From the NCBI RefSeq assembly GCF_027744825.2, contig NC_071349.1:1426001-1490000 (forward strand): a stretch of DNA of 64,000 bases, written 5' to 3'. Source of the DNA: Synchiropus splendidus (taxonomy: Eukaryota; Chordata; Actinopteri; Syngnathiformes; Callionymidae). A program made the position numbers and the translations under genes. Below, piece after piece: positions 27,213 through 40,030 of this stretch; positions within the stretch are counted from its first letter, which is position 1, and the number at the start of each line of letters is the position of its first letter. The notes under the pieces were generated by a model. That model was given only the letters and a program-made list of their open reading frames with translations. It was not told the DNA's origin and made no database searches.

Positions 27213-30039
27213 GCTGTCTGAAGTGTTTTTCCAAAGTTATCAACATTTTTATGTTTGGCGTTCCGGAATCGACCTTATCTCAGGCTGAAAACGCGTTTTC
27301 TGCATTGTGCCATAAATTTGCAGGGAAGCTTCAGAACATGAAATTTTAACCTCCCACTATAGCAGAATGGGTCTTTCTAGTAGTTGCACATCAAATCTTA
27401 GCTGTCTGAAGTGTTTTTCTAAAGTTCTCAACATTTTTATGTTTGGCGTTCTGAAATCAACCTCATCTCAGGCTGAAAACGCGTTTAACCCATTGTGCCA
27501 TAACTTTGCAGGGAAGCTTCAGAAAATGAAATTTTAACCTCCCACTATAGCAGAAAGGGTCTTTCTAGTAGTTGCACATCAAATCTAAGCTGACGAAAGT
27601 GTTTTTCCAAAGTTATCAACATTTTTATGTTAGGCGTTTCGGAATCGACCTTATCTCCGGCTGAAAACGTGTTTTCTGCATTGTGCCATAACTTTGCAGG
27701 GAAGCTTCAGAACATGAAATTTTAACCTCCCATTATAGCAGAAAAGGTCATTCTAGTAGTTGCACATCAAATCTAAGCTGTCTTGACGTGTTTTTCTAAA
27801 GTTATCAACATTTTTATGTTTGGCGTTCCGGAACCCACCTTATCTCAGTCTGAAAACGCGTTTTACATATTTTGCCATAACTTTGCAGGGAAGCTTAAGA
27901 ACATGAAATTTTCACATCCCACTATAGCAGAAATGGTCTTTCTAGTAGTTGCACATCAAATCTAAGCTGTCTGAAGTGTTTTTCGAAAGTTTTCAACATT
28001 TTTATGTTTGGTGTTCCTGAATCGACCTTATCTCAGGCCGAAAACGCGTTTTCTGTATTGTGCCATAACTTTGCAGGGAAGCTTCAGAACATGGAAATTT
28101 CACCTCCCACTATAGCAGAAAGGGTCTTTCTCGTTGATGCACATCAAATCTAAGCTGTCTGAAGTGTTTTTCCAAAGTTATCAACATTTTTATGTTTGGC
28201 GTTCCGGAATCGACCTTATCTCAGGCTGAAAACGCGTTTTCTGCATTGTGCCATAACTTTGCAGGGAAGCTTCAGAACATGAAATTTTAACCTCCCACTA
28301 TAGCAGAATGGGTCTTTCTAGTAGTGCACATCAAATCTTAGCTGTCTGAAGTGTTTTTCTAAAGTTCTCAACATTTTTATGTTTGGCGTTCTGAAATCCA
28401 CCTCATCTCAGGCTGAAAACGCGTTTAACGCATTGGGCCATAACTTTGCAGGGAAGCTTCAGAAAATGAAATTTTAACCTCCCACTATAGCAGAAAGGGT
28501 CTTTCTAGTAGTTGCAGAGCAAATCTAAGCTGTCTGAAGTGTTTTTCCAAAGTTATCAACATTTTTATGTTTGGCGTTCTGGAACCCACGTTATCTCAGG
28601 CTGAAAACGCGTTTTCTGCATTGTGCCATAACTTTGCAGGGAGACTTCAGAACATGAAATGTTCTCCTCCCACTATAGCAGAAAGGGTATTTCTAGTAGT
28701 TGTACATCAAATCTAAGCTGTCTGAAGTTTTTTTCCAAGGTTATCAACATTTTTATGTTTGGCGTTCTGGAACCCACCTAATCTCAGGCTGAAAACGCGT
28801 TTTCTGCATTGTGCCATAACTTTTCAGGGAAGCTTCAGAACATGAAATGTTCGCCTCCCACTATAGCAGATAGGGTCTTTCTAGTATTTGCACATCAAAT
28901 CTAAGCTGTCTGAAGTGTTTTTCCAAAGTTATCAACATTTTTATGTTTGGCGTTCTGGAACCCAGCTTAACTCAAGCTGAAAACGCGTTTTCTGCATTGT
29001 GCCATAACTTTGCAGGGAGACTTCAGAACATGTAATTTTCTCCTCCCACTACAGCAGAAAGGGTATTTCTAGTAGTTGCACATCAAATCTAAGCTGTCTG
29101 AAGTGTATTTCCAAAGTTATCAACATTTTTATGTTTGGCGTTCTGGTACCCACCTTATCTCAGGCTGAAAACGCGTTTTCTTCATTGTGCCAAAACTTCT
29201 CAGGGAAGCTTCAGAACATGAAATTTTCACCTCCCACTATAGCAGAAAGGGTCTTTCTCGTAGATGCACATCAAATCTAAGCTGTCTAAAGTGTTTTTCC
29301 AAAGTTATCAACATTTTTATGTTTGGCGTTCCGGAATCGACCTTATCTCAGGCTGAAAACGCGTTTTCTGCATTGTGCCATAACTTTGCAGGGAAGCTTC
29401 AGAACATGAAATTTTAACCTCCCACTATAGCAGAATGGGTCTTTCTAGTAGTTGCACATCAAATCTTAGCTGTCTGAAGTGTTTTTCCAAAGTTCTCAAC
29501 ATTTTTATGTTTGGCATTCTGAAATCAACCTCATCTCAGGCTGAAAACGCGTTTAACGCATTGTGCCATAACTTTGCAGGGAAGCTTCAGAAAATGAAAT
29601 TTTAACTTCCCACTATAGCAGAAAGGGTCTTTCTAGTAGTTGCACATCAAATCTAAGCTGTCGAAAGTGTTTTTCCAAACATATCAACATTTTTATGTTT
29701 GGCGTTTCGGAATCGACCTTATCTCCGGCTGAAAACGCGTTTTCTGCATTGTGCCATAACTTTGCAGGGAAGCTTCAGAACATGAAATTTTAACCTCCCA
29801 CTATGGCAGAAAAGGTCATTCTAGTAGTTGCTCATCAAATCTAAGCTGTCTTGAAGTGTTTTTCTAAAGTTATCAACATTTTTATGTTTGGCGTTCCGGA
29901 ACCCACCTTATCTCAGTCTGAAAACGCATTTTACATATTTTGCCATAACTTTGCAGGGAAGCTTCAGAACATGAAATTTTCACGTCCCACTATAGCAGAA
30001 AAGGTCATTCTAGTAGTTGCACATCAAATCTAAGCTGTC

Positions 30040-31170
30040 TTGACGTGTTTTTCTAAAGTTATCAACATTTTTATGTTTGGCGTTCCGGAACCCACCTTAT
30101 CTCAGTCTGAAAACGCGTTTTACATATTTTGCCATAACTTTGCAGGGAAGCTTAAGAACATGAAATTTTCACATCCCACTATAGCAGAAATGGTCTTTCT
30201 AGTAGTTGCACATCAAATCTAAGCTGTCTGAAGTGTTTTTCGAAAGTTTTCAACATTTTTATGTTTGGTGTTCCTGAATCGACCTTATCTCAGGCCGAAA
30301 ACGCGTTTTCTGCATTGTGCCATAACTTTGCAGGGAAGCTTCAGAACATGGAAATTTCACCTCCCACTATAGCAGAAAGGGTCTTTCTAGTAGTTGCAGA
30401 GCAAATCTAAGCTGTCTGAAGTGTTTTTCCAAAGTTATCAACATTTTTATGTTTGGCGTTCTGGAACCCACGTTATCTCAGGCTGAAAACGCGTTTTCTG
30501 CATTGTGCCATAACTTTGCAGGGAGACTTCAGAACATGAAATTTTCTCCTCCCACTATAGCAGAAAGGGTCTTTCTAGTATTTGCACATCAAATCTAAGC
30601 TGTCTGAAGTGTTTTTCCAAAGTTATCAACATTTTTATGTTTGGCGTTCTGGAACCCACCTTATCTCAAGCTGAAAACGCGTTTTCTGCATTGTGCCATA
30701 ACTTTTCAGGGAAGCTTCAGAACATGAAATGTTCGCCTCCCACTATAGCAGATAGGGTCTTTCTAGTATTTGCACATCAAATCTAAGCTGTCTGAAGTGT
30801 TTTTCCAAAGTTATCAACATTTTTATGTTTGGCGTTCTGGAACCCACCTTATCTCGAGCTGAAAACGCGTTTTCTGCATTGTGCCATAACTTTGCAGGGA
30901 GACTTCAGAACATGAAATTTTCTCCTCCCACTACAGCAGAAAGGGTATTTCTAGTAGTTGCACATCAAATCTAAGCTGTCTGAAGTGTATTTCCAAAGTT
31001 ATCAACATTTTTATGTTTGGCGTTCTGGTACCCACCTTATCTCAGGCTGAAAACGCGTTTTCTTCATTGTGCCAAAACTTCTCAGGGAAGCTTCAGAACA
31101 TGAAATTTTCACCTCCCACTAGAGCAGAAAGGGTCTTTCTCGTAGATGCACATCAAATCTAAGCTGTCTG
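30040..31170 (+). repeat. Third, shortened copy of the 18.7-20.4 kb segment
   Basis: The monomer with cttgacgtgtttttctaaag at 18753 and 27783 appears again at 30040, here 2257 bp (twelve units) after the previous copy. It is followed, as at 18935, by the gaaagttttc / tggtgttcctg / catggaaatttc unit, but then jumps straight to the ttgcagagc unit that in the 18.7-kb copy comes two monomers later. The block ends with the ttctggtacccacc and ctagagcag unit also seen at 20.3 kb. It is best read as another HOR copy with an internal deletion. Confidence 0.75.
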
Positions 31171-32666
31171 AAGTGTTTTTCGAAAGTTTTCAACATTTTT
31201 ATGTTTGGTGTTCCTGAATCGACCTTATCTCAGGCCGAAAACGCGTTTTCTGCATTGTGCCATAACTTTACATGGAAGCTTCAGAACATGAAAATTACAC
31301 CTCCGACTATAGCAGAAAGGGTCTTTCTGGTAGATCCACATCAAATCTAAGCTGTCTAAAGTGTTTTTCCAAAGTTATCAACATTTTTATGTTTGGCGTT
31401 CCGGAATCGACCTTATCTCAGGCTGAAAACGCGTTTTCTGCATTGTGCCATAACTTTGCAGGGAAGCTTCAGAACATGAAATTTTAACCTCCCACTATAG
31501 CAGAATGGGTCTTTCTAGTAGTTGCACATCAAATCCTAGCTGTCTGAAGTGTTTTTCCAAAGTTCTCAACATTTTTATGTTTGGCATTCTGAAATCAACC
31601 TCATCTCAGGCTGAAAACGCGTTTAACGCATTGTGCCATAACTTTGCATGGAAACTTCAGAACATGAAAATTTCACCTCCGACTATAGCAGAAAGGGTCT
31701 TTCTAGTAGATGCACATCAAATCTAAGCTGTCTGAAGTGTTTTTCCAAAGTTATCAACATTTTTATGTTTGGCGTTCCGGAATCGACCTTATCTCAGGCT
31801 GAAAACGCGTTTTCTGCATTGTGCCATAACTTTGCAGGGAAGCTTCAGAACATGAAATTTTAACCTCCCACTATAGCCGAAAGGGTCTTTCTAGTAGTTG
31901 CACATCAAATCTTAGCTGTCTGAAGTGTTTTTCCAAAGTTCTCAACATTTTTATGTTTGGCATTCTGAAATCAACCTCATCTCAGGCTGAAAACGCATTT
32001 AACGCATTGTGCCATAACTTTGCAGGGAAGCTTCAGAAAATGAAATTTTAACTTCCCACTATAGCAGAAAGGGTCTTTCTAGTAGTTGCACATCAAATCT
32101 AAGCTGTCGAAAGTGTTTTTCCAAACATATCAACATTTTTATGTTTGGCGTTTCGGAATCGACCTTATCTCCGGCTGAAAACGCGTTTTCTGCATTGTGC
32201 CATAACTTTGCAGGGAAGCTTCAGAACATGAAATTTTAACCTCCCACTATGGCAGAAAAGGTCATTCTAGTAGTTGCACATCAAATCTAAGCTGTCTTGA
32301 AGTGTTTTTCTAAAGTTATCAACATTTTTATGTTTGGCGTTCCGGAACCCACCTTATCTCAGTCTGAAAACGCATTTTACATATTTTGCCATAACTGTGC
32401 AGGGAAGCTTCAGAACATGAAATTTTCACGTCCCACTATAGCAGAAAGGGTCTTTCTAGTAGTTGCATATCAAATCTAAGCTGTCTGAAGCGTTTTTCGA
32501 AAGTCATCAACATTTTTATGTTTGGCGTTTCGGAATCGACCTTATCTCAGGATGAAAAATCGTTTTCTGCATTGTCCCATAACTTTGCAGGGAAGCTTCA
32601 GAACATGAAATGTTCACCTCCCACTATAGCAGAAAGGGTCTTTCTAGTAGTTTCACATCAAATCTA

Positions 32667-32848
32667 AGCTGTCTGAAGTGTTTTTCGAAAGTTTTCAACA
32701 TTTTTATGTTTGGTGTTCCTGAATCGACCTTATCTCAGGCTGAAAACGCGTTTTCTGCATTGTCCCATAACTTTGCAGGGAAGCTTCAGAACATTTCACC
32801 TCCCACTATAGCAGAAAGGGTCTTTCTAGTAGTTTCACATCAAATCTA
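32667..32848 (+). repeat. 182-bp monomer with 6-bp deletion (first copy)
   Basis: Boundary to boundary this unit is 182 bp. The usual cagaacatgaaattttcacc is shortened to cagaacatttcacc. The same deletion is present in the unit at 34542-34723, 1875 bp downstream, so it predates the duplication of the HOR and serves as a private marker for it. Confidence 0.85.
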
Positions 32849-34541
32849 AGCTGTCTGAAGTGTTTTTCCAAAGTTATCAACATTTTTATGTTTGGCGTTC
32901 TGGAACCCACGTTATCTCAGGCTGAAAACGCGTTTTCTGCATCGTGCCATAACTTTTCAGGGAAGCTTCAGAACATGAAATGTTCGCCTCCCACTATAGC
33001 AGATAGGGTCTTTCTAGTATTTGCACATTAAATCTAAGCTGTCTGAAGTGTTTTTCCAAAGTTATCAACATTTTTATGTTTGGCGTTCTGGAACCCACCT
33101 TATCTCAAACTGAAAACGCGTTTTCTGCATTGTGCCATAACTTTGCAGGGAGACTTCAGAACATGAAATTTTCTCCTCCCACTACAGCAGAAAGGGTATT
33201 TCTAGTAGTTGCACATCAAATCTAAGCTGTCTGAAGTGTATTTCCAAAGTTATCAACATTTTTATGTTTGGCGTTCTGGTACCCACCTTATCTCAGGCTG
33301 AAAACGCGTTTTCTTCATTGTGCCAAAACTTCTCAGGGAAGCTTCAGAACATGAAATTTTCACCTCCCACTAGAGCAGAAAGGGTCTTTCTCGTAGATGC
33401 ACATCAAATCTAAGCTGTCTGAAGTGTTTTTCGAAAGTTTTCAACATTTTTATGTTTGGTGTTCCTGAATCGACCTTATCTCAGGCCGAAAACGCGTTTT
33501 CTGCATTGTGCCATAACTTTACATGGAAGCTTCAGAACATGAAAATTACACCTCCGACTATAGCAGAAAGGGTCTTTCTAGTAGATCCACATCAAATCTA
33601 AGCTGTCTAAAGTGTTTTTCCAAAGTTATCAACATTTTTATGTTTGGCGTTCCGGAATCGACCTTATCTCAGGCTGAAAACGCGTTTTCTGCATTGTGCC
33701 ATAACTTTGCAGGGAAGCTTCAGAACATGAAATTTTAACCTCCCACTATAGCAGAATGGGTCTTTCTAGTAGTTGCACATCAAATCTTAGCTGTCTGAAG
33801 TGTTTTTCCAAAGTTCTCAACATTTTTATGTTTGGCATTCTGAAATCAACCTCATCTCAGGCTGAAAACGCATTTAACGCATTGTGCCATAACTTTGCAG
33901 GGAAGCTTCAGAAAATGAAATTTTAACTTCCCACTATAGCAGAAAGGGTCTTTCTAGTAGTTGCACATCAAATCTAAGCTGTCGAAAGTGTTTTTCCAAA
34001 CATATCAACATTTTTATGTTTGGCGTTTCGGAATCGACCTTATCTCCGGCTGAAAACGCGTTTTCTGCATTGTGCCATAACTTTGCAGGGAAGCTTCAGA
34101 ACATGAAATTTTAACCTCCCACTATGGCAGAAAAGGTCATTCTAGTAGTTGCACATCAAATCTAAGCTGTCTTGAAGTGTTTTTCTAAAGTTATCAACAT
34201 TTTTATGTTTGGCGTTCCGGAACCCACCTTATCTCAGTCTGAAAACGCATTTTACATATTTTGCCATAACTGTGCAGGGAAGCTTCAGAACATGAAATTT
34301 TCACGTCCCACTATAGCAGAAAGGGTCTTTCTAGTAGTTGCATATCAAATCTAAGCTGTCTGAAGCGTTTTTCGAAAGTCATCAACATTTTTATGTTTGG
34401 CGTTTCGGAATCGACCTTATCTCAGGATGAAAAATCGTTTTCTGCATTGTCCCATAACTTTGCAGGGAAGCTTCAGAACATGAAATGTTCACCTCCCACT
34501 ATAGCAGAAAGGGTCTTTCTAGTAGTTTCACATCAAATCTA

Positions 34542-34723
34542 AGCTGTCTGAAGTGTTTTTCGAAAGTTTTCAACATTTTTATGTTTGGTGTTCCTGAATC
34601 GACCTTATCTCAGGCTGAAAACGCGTTTTCTGCATTGTCCCATAACTTTGCAGGGAAGCTTCAGAACATTTCACCTCCCACTATAGCAGAAAGGGTCTTT
34701 CTAGTAGTTTCACATCAAATCTA
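34542..34723 (+). repeat. 182-bp monomer with 6-bp deletion (second copy)
   Basis: This unit has the same 6-bp deletion as the one at 32667-32848 and the same neighbours: before it a unit with ggatgaaaaatcg and attgtccc, preceded by one with ttgcatatc. It closes the second, ten-monomer copy of the HOR. Confidence 0.85.
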
Positions 34724-34724
34724 A

Positions 34725-37402
34725 GCTGTCTGAAGTGTTTTTCCAAAGTTATCAACATTTTTTTGTTTGGCGTTCCGGAACCCACCATATCTCAGGCTGA
34801 AAACAGGTTTTCTGCATTGTGCCATAACTTTGCAGGGAAGCTTCAGAACATGAAATTTTCACGTCCCACTATAGCAGAAAGGGTCTTTCTAGTAGTTGCA
34901 CATCAAATCTAAGCTGTCTGAAGTGCTTTTCGAAAGTTATCAACATTTTTATGTTTGGCGTTCCGGAACCCACCTTATCTCCGGCTGAAAACGCGTTTTC
35001 TGCATTGTGCCATAACTTTGCAGGGAAGCTTCAGAACATGAAATTTTAACCTCCCACTATGGCAGAAAAGGTCATTCTAGTAGTTGCACATCAAATCTAA
35101 GCTGTCTGAAGTGTTTTTCCAAAGTTATCAACATTTTTATGTTTGGCGTTCTGGAACCCACGTTATCTCAGGCTGAAAACGCGTTTTCTGCATTGTGCCA
35201 TAACTTTGCAGGGAGACTTCAGAACATGAAATGTTCTCCTCCCACTATAGCAGAAAGGGTATTTCTAGTGGTTGTACATCAAATCTAAGCTGTCTGAAGT
35301 TTTTTTCCAAGGTTATCAACATTTTTATGTTTGGCGTTCTGGAACCCACCTAATCTCAGGCTGAAAACGCGTTTTCTGCATTGTGCCATAACTTTTCAGG
35401 GAAGGTTGAGAACATGAAATGTTCGCCTCCCACTATAGCAGATAGGGTCTTTCTAGTATTTGCACATCAAATCTAAGCTGTCTGAAGTGTTTTTCCAAAG
35501 TTATCAACATTTTTATGTTTGGCGTTCTGGAACCCACCTTATCTCAAGCTGAAAACGTGTTTTCTGCATCGTGCCATAACTTTTCAGGGAAGCTTCAGAA
35601 CATGAAATGTTCGCCTCCCACTATAGCAGATAGGGTCTTTCTAGTATTTGCACATTAAATCTAAGCTGTCTGAAGTGTTTTTCCAAAGTTATCAACATTT
35701 TTATGTTTGGCGTTCTGGAACCCACCTTATCTCAAACTGAAAACGCGTTTTCTGCATTGTGCCATAACTTTGCAGGGAGACTTCAGAACATGAAATTTTC
35801 TCCTCCCACTACAGCAGAAAGGGTCTTTCTAGCAGTTGCACATCAAATCTAAGCTGTCTGAAGTGTTTTTCGAAAGTTATCAACATTTTTATTTTTGGCA
35901 TTCCAGAATCGATCTTATCTCAGGCTGAAAACGAGTTGTCTGCATTGTGCCATAACTTTGCATGGAAGCTTCAGCACATGAAATTTTCACCTCCCACTAT
36001 AGCAGAAAGGGTCTTTCTAGTAGTTTCACATCAAATCTAAGCTGTCTGAAGTGTTTTTCCAAAGTTATCAACATTTTTTTGTTTGGCGTTCCGGAACCCA
36101 CCATATCTCAGGCTGAAAACAGGTTTTCTGCATTGTGCCATAACTTTGCAGGGAAGCTTCAGAACATGAAATTTTCACGTCCCACTATAGCAGAAAGGGT
36201 CTTTCTAGTAGTTGCACATCAAATCTAAGCTGTCTGAAGTGCTTTTCGAAAGTTATCAACATTTTTATGTTTGGCGTTCCGGAACCCACCTTATCTCAGG
36301 CTGAAAACGCGTTTTCGGCATTGTGCCATAACTTTGCAGGGAAGCTTCAGAACATGAAATATTCACCTCCCAATATAGCAGAAAGGGTCTTTCTAGTAGT
36401 TGCACATCAAATCTAAGCTGTCTGAAATGTTTTTCCAAAGTTATCAACATTTTTACGTTTGGTGTTCCGGAACCCACCTTATCTCAGGCTGAACACGCGT
36501 TTTCTGCATTGTGCTATAACTTTGCAGGGAATCTTCAGGACATAAAATTTTCACCTCCCACAATAGCCGAAAGGGTCTTTCTAGTAGTTGCACATCAAAT
36601 CTAAGCTGTCTGAAGTTTTTTTCCAAGGTTATCAACATTTTTATGTTTGGCGTTCCGGAATCGACCTTATCTCAAGCTGAAATCGCGTTTTCTGCATTGT
36701 GCCATAACTTTGCAGGGAAGCTTCAGAACATGAAATGTTCACCTCCCACTACAGCAGAAAGGGTCTTTCTAGTAGATGCACATCAAATCTAAGCTGTCTG
36801 AAGTGTTTTTCCAAAGTTATCAACATTTTTATGTTTGGCGTTCCGGAATCGACCTTATCTCAGGCTGAAAACGCATTGTCTGCATTGTGCCATAACTTTG
36901 CAGGGAAGCTTCAGAACATGAAATTTTAACCTCCCACTATAGCAGAAAGGGTCTTTCTAGTAGTTGCAGAGCAAATCTAAGCTGTCTGAAGTGTTTATCC
37001 AAAGTTATCAACATTTTTATGTTTGGCGTTCTGGAACCCACGTTATCTCAGGCTGAAAACGCGTTTTCTGCATTGTGCCATAACTTTGCAGGGAGACTTC
37101 AGAACATGAAATTTTCTCCTCCCACTATAGCAGAAAGGGTATTTCTAGTAGTTGCACATCAAATCTAAGTTGTCTGAAGTGTTTTTCCAAAGTTATCAAC
37201 ATTCTTATGTTTGGCGTTCCAGAACCCACCTTATCTCAGGCTGAACACGCGTTTTCTGCATTGTGCTATAACTTTGCAGGGAATCTTCAGGACATAAAAT
37301 TTTCACCTCCCACAATAGCCGAAAGGGTCTTTCTAGTAGTTGCACATCAAATCTAAGCTGTCTGAAGTTTTTTTCCAAGGTTATCAACATTTTTATGTTT
37401 GG
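34725..37402 (+). repeat. Mixed HOR fragments with 4- and 7-monomer echoes
   Basis: The unit with acatttttttgtttgg and cccaccatatc at about 34.73-34.98 kb recurs 1316 bp later (seven units exactly) at about 36.04-36.30 kb. A second pair, 36465-36650 and 37217-37402, is 752 bp apart (four units) and shares gctgaacacgcg, gtgctataac, aatcttcaggacataaa and cacaatagccg. Between them lie fragments of the ten-monomer HOR already seen at 19.5-20.2 and 32.9-33.2 kb, including a unit with tttgcacattaaatc at 35.65 kb. Confidence 0.7.
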
Positions 37403-37429
37403 CGTTCTGGAACCCACCTTATCTCAAGC

Positions 37430-39103
37430 TGAAAACGCGTTTTCTTCATTGTGCCAAAACTTCTCAGGGAAGCTTCAGAACATGAAATTTTCACCCCCCA
37501 CTAGAGCAGAAAGGGTCTTTCTCGTAGATGCAAATCAAATCTAAGCTGTCTGAAGTGTTTTTCAAAAGTTTTCAACATTTTTATGTTTGGTGTTCCTGAA
37601 TCGACCTTATCTCAGGCCGAAAACGCGTTTTCTGCATTGTGCCATAACTTTGCATGGAAACTTCAGAACATGAAAATTTCACCTCCGACTATAGCAGAAA
37701 GGGTCTTTCTAGTAGATGCACATCAAATCTAAGCTGTCTGAAGTGTTTTTCCAAAGTTATCAACATTTTTATGTTTGGCGTTCCGGAATCGACCTTATCT
37801 CAGGCTGAAAACGCGTTTTCTGCATTGTGCCATAACTTTGCAGGGAAGCTTCAGAACATGAAATTTTAACCTCCCACTATAGCCGAAAGGGTCTTTCTAG
37901 TAGTTGCACATCAAATCTTAGCTGTCTGAAGTGTTTTTCCAAAGTTCTCAACATTTTTATGTTTGGCATTCTGAAATCAACCTCATCTCAGGCTGAAAAC
38001 GCATTTAACGCATTGTGCCATAACTTTGCAGGGAAGCTTCAGAAAATGAAATTTTAACTTCCCACTATAGCAGAAAGGGTCTTTCTAGTAGTTGCACATC
38101 AAATCTAAGCTGTCGAAAGTGTTTTTCCAAACATATCAACATTTTTATGTTTGGCGTTTCGGAACCCACCTTATCTCAAGCTGAAAACGCGTTTTCTGCA
38201 TTGTGCCATAACTTTGCAGGGAGACTTCAGAACATGAAATTTTCTCCTCCCACTACAGCAGAAAGGGTATTTCTAGTAGTTGCACATCAAATCTAAGCTG
38301 TCTGAAGTGTATTTCCAAAGTTATCAACATTTTTATGTTTGGCGTTCTGGTACCCACCTTATCTCAGGCTGAAAACGCGTTTTCTTCATTGTGCCAAAAC
38401 TTCTCAGGGAAGCTTCAGAACATGAAATTTTCACCCCCCACTAGAGCAGAAAGGGTCTTTCTCGTAGATGCAAATCAAATCTAAGCTGTCTGAAGTGTTT
38501 TTCAAAAGTTTTCAACATTTTTATGTTTGGTGTTCCTGAATCGACCTTATCTCAGGCCGAAAACGCGTTTTCTGCATTGTGCCATAACTTTGCATGGAAA
38601 CTTCAGAACATGAAAATTTCACCTCCGACTATAGCAGAAAGGGTCTTTCTAGTAGATGCACATCAAATCTAAGCTGTCTGAAGTGTTTTTCCAAAGTTAT
38701 CAACATTTTTATGTTTGGCGTTCCGGAATCGACCTTATCTCAGGCTGAAAACGCGTTTTCTGCATTGTGCCATAACTTTGCAGGGAAGCTTCAGAACATG
38801 AAATTTTAACCTCCCACTATAGCCGAAAGGGTCTTTCTAGTAGTTGCACATCAAATCTTAGCTGTCTGAAGTGTTTTTCCAAAGTTCTCAACATTTTTAT
38901 GTTTGGCATTCTGAAATCAACCTCATCTCAGGCTGAAAACGCATTTAACGCATTGTGCCATAACTTTGCAGGGAAGCTTCAGAAAATGAAATTTTAACTT
39001 CCCACTATAGCAGAAAGGGTCTTTCTAGTAGTTGCACATCAAATCTAAGCTGTCGAAAGTGTTTTTCCAAACAAATCAACATTTTTATGTTTGGCGTTTC
39101 GGA
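37430..39103 (+). repeat. Five-monomer tandem duplication, 940-bp offset
   Basis: Segments 37430-38163 and 38370-39103 match at 940 bp, exactly five units. Both contain tcacccccactagagcag, gatgcaaatcaaatc, ttcaaaagttttcaac, gcatggaaacttc, the tcttagctg / ctcaac dimer and the ccaaaca(t/a)atcaac unit. At 38163 the first arm changes within a monomer, from the cgtttcgg type to aacccaccttatctcaagc, and passes through one different unit before the second arm starts. Confidence 0.82.
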
Positions 39104-40030
39104 ATCGACCTTATCTCCGGCTGAAAACGCGTTTTCTGCATTGTGCCATAACTTTGCAGGGAAGCTTCAGAACATGAAATTTTAACCTCCCACTATGGCA
39201 GAAAAGGTCATTCTAGTAGTTGCACATCAAATCTAAGCTGTCTTGAAGTGTTTTTCTAAAGTTATCAACATTTTTATGTTTGGCGTTCCGGAACCCACCT
39301 TATCTGAGTCTGAAAACGCATTTTACATATTTTGCCATAACTGTGCAGGGAAGCTTCAGAACATGAAATTTTCACGTCCCACTATAGCAGAAATGGTCTT
39401 TCTAGTAGTTGCACATCAAATCTAAGCTGTCTGAAGTGTTTTTCCAAAGTTATCAACATTCTTATGTTTGGCGTTCCGGAATCAACCTTATCTCAGGCTG
39501 AAAACGCGTTTTACGCATTGAGCCATAACTTTGCAGGGAAGCTTCAGAACATGAAATGTTCGCCTCCCACTATAGCAGATAGGGTCTTTCTGGTAGTTGC
39601 ACATCAAATCTAAGCTGTCTGAAGTGTTTTTCCAAAGTTATCAACATTTTTATGTTTGGCGTCCTGGAACCCACCTAATATCAGGCTGAAAACACGTTTT
39701 CTGCATTGTGCAATAACTTTGCAGGGAAGCTTCAGAACATGAAATTTTCACCTCCCACTACAGCAGAAAGGGTCTGTCTCGTAGTTGCAGAGCAAATCTA
39801 AGCTGTCTGAAGTGTTTTTCCAAAGTTATCAACATTTTTATGTTTGGCGTTCTGGAACCCACCTTATCTCAGGCTGAAAACGCGTTTTCTGCATTGTGCC
39901 ATAACTTTGCAGGGAGACTTCAGAACTTGAAATTTTCTCCTCCCACTATAGCAGAAAGGGTATTTCTAGTAGTTGCACATCAAATCTAAGTTGTCTGAAG
40001 TGTTTTTCAAAAGTTATCAACATTCTTATG

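Larger units (their letters stand above)
18716..30038 (+). repeat. Dispersed ~2.3-2.5 kb duplication (18716-21196 and 27746-30038)
   Basis: The left parts match at a 9030-bp offset (48 units plus 6) and the right parts at 8842 bp (47 units plus 6). Private marks shared by both include a one-base loss in gtagtgcacatc (19291 and 28321), cattgggccataac (19400 and 28430), gaagtttttttccaagg, ttctggtacccacc and the ccaaacatatcaac monomer. The second copy lacks one monomer near 28.9 kb, where the first has two consecutive similar units at 19.9-20.2 kb. The source and target lie about 9 kb apart with other HOR copies between, so this is not a simple tandem step. Confidence 0.8.
30600..34724 (+). repeat. 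12-monomer and 10-monomer HOR copies in tandem
   Basis: Copy one spans about 30600-32850 and copy two about 32850-34724. The left parts are 2251 bp apart (12 units) and the right parts 1875 bp (10 units). The two extra monomers in copy one are a second tandem copy of the tcttagctg / ctcaac dimer module (about 31350-31725). Shared private marks: ttacatggaagc, gtagatccacatc, ccaaacatatcaac, ataactgtgcagg, gttgcatatc and a monomer with a 6-bp deletion. The 1875-bp figure equals ten units minus the 6-bp deletion plus the one-base insertion of the cttgaag unit. Confidence 0.85.
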
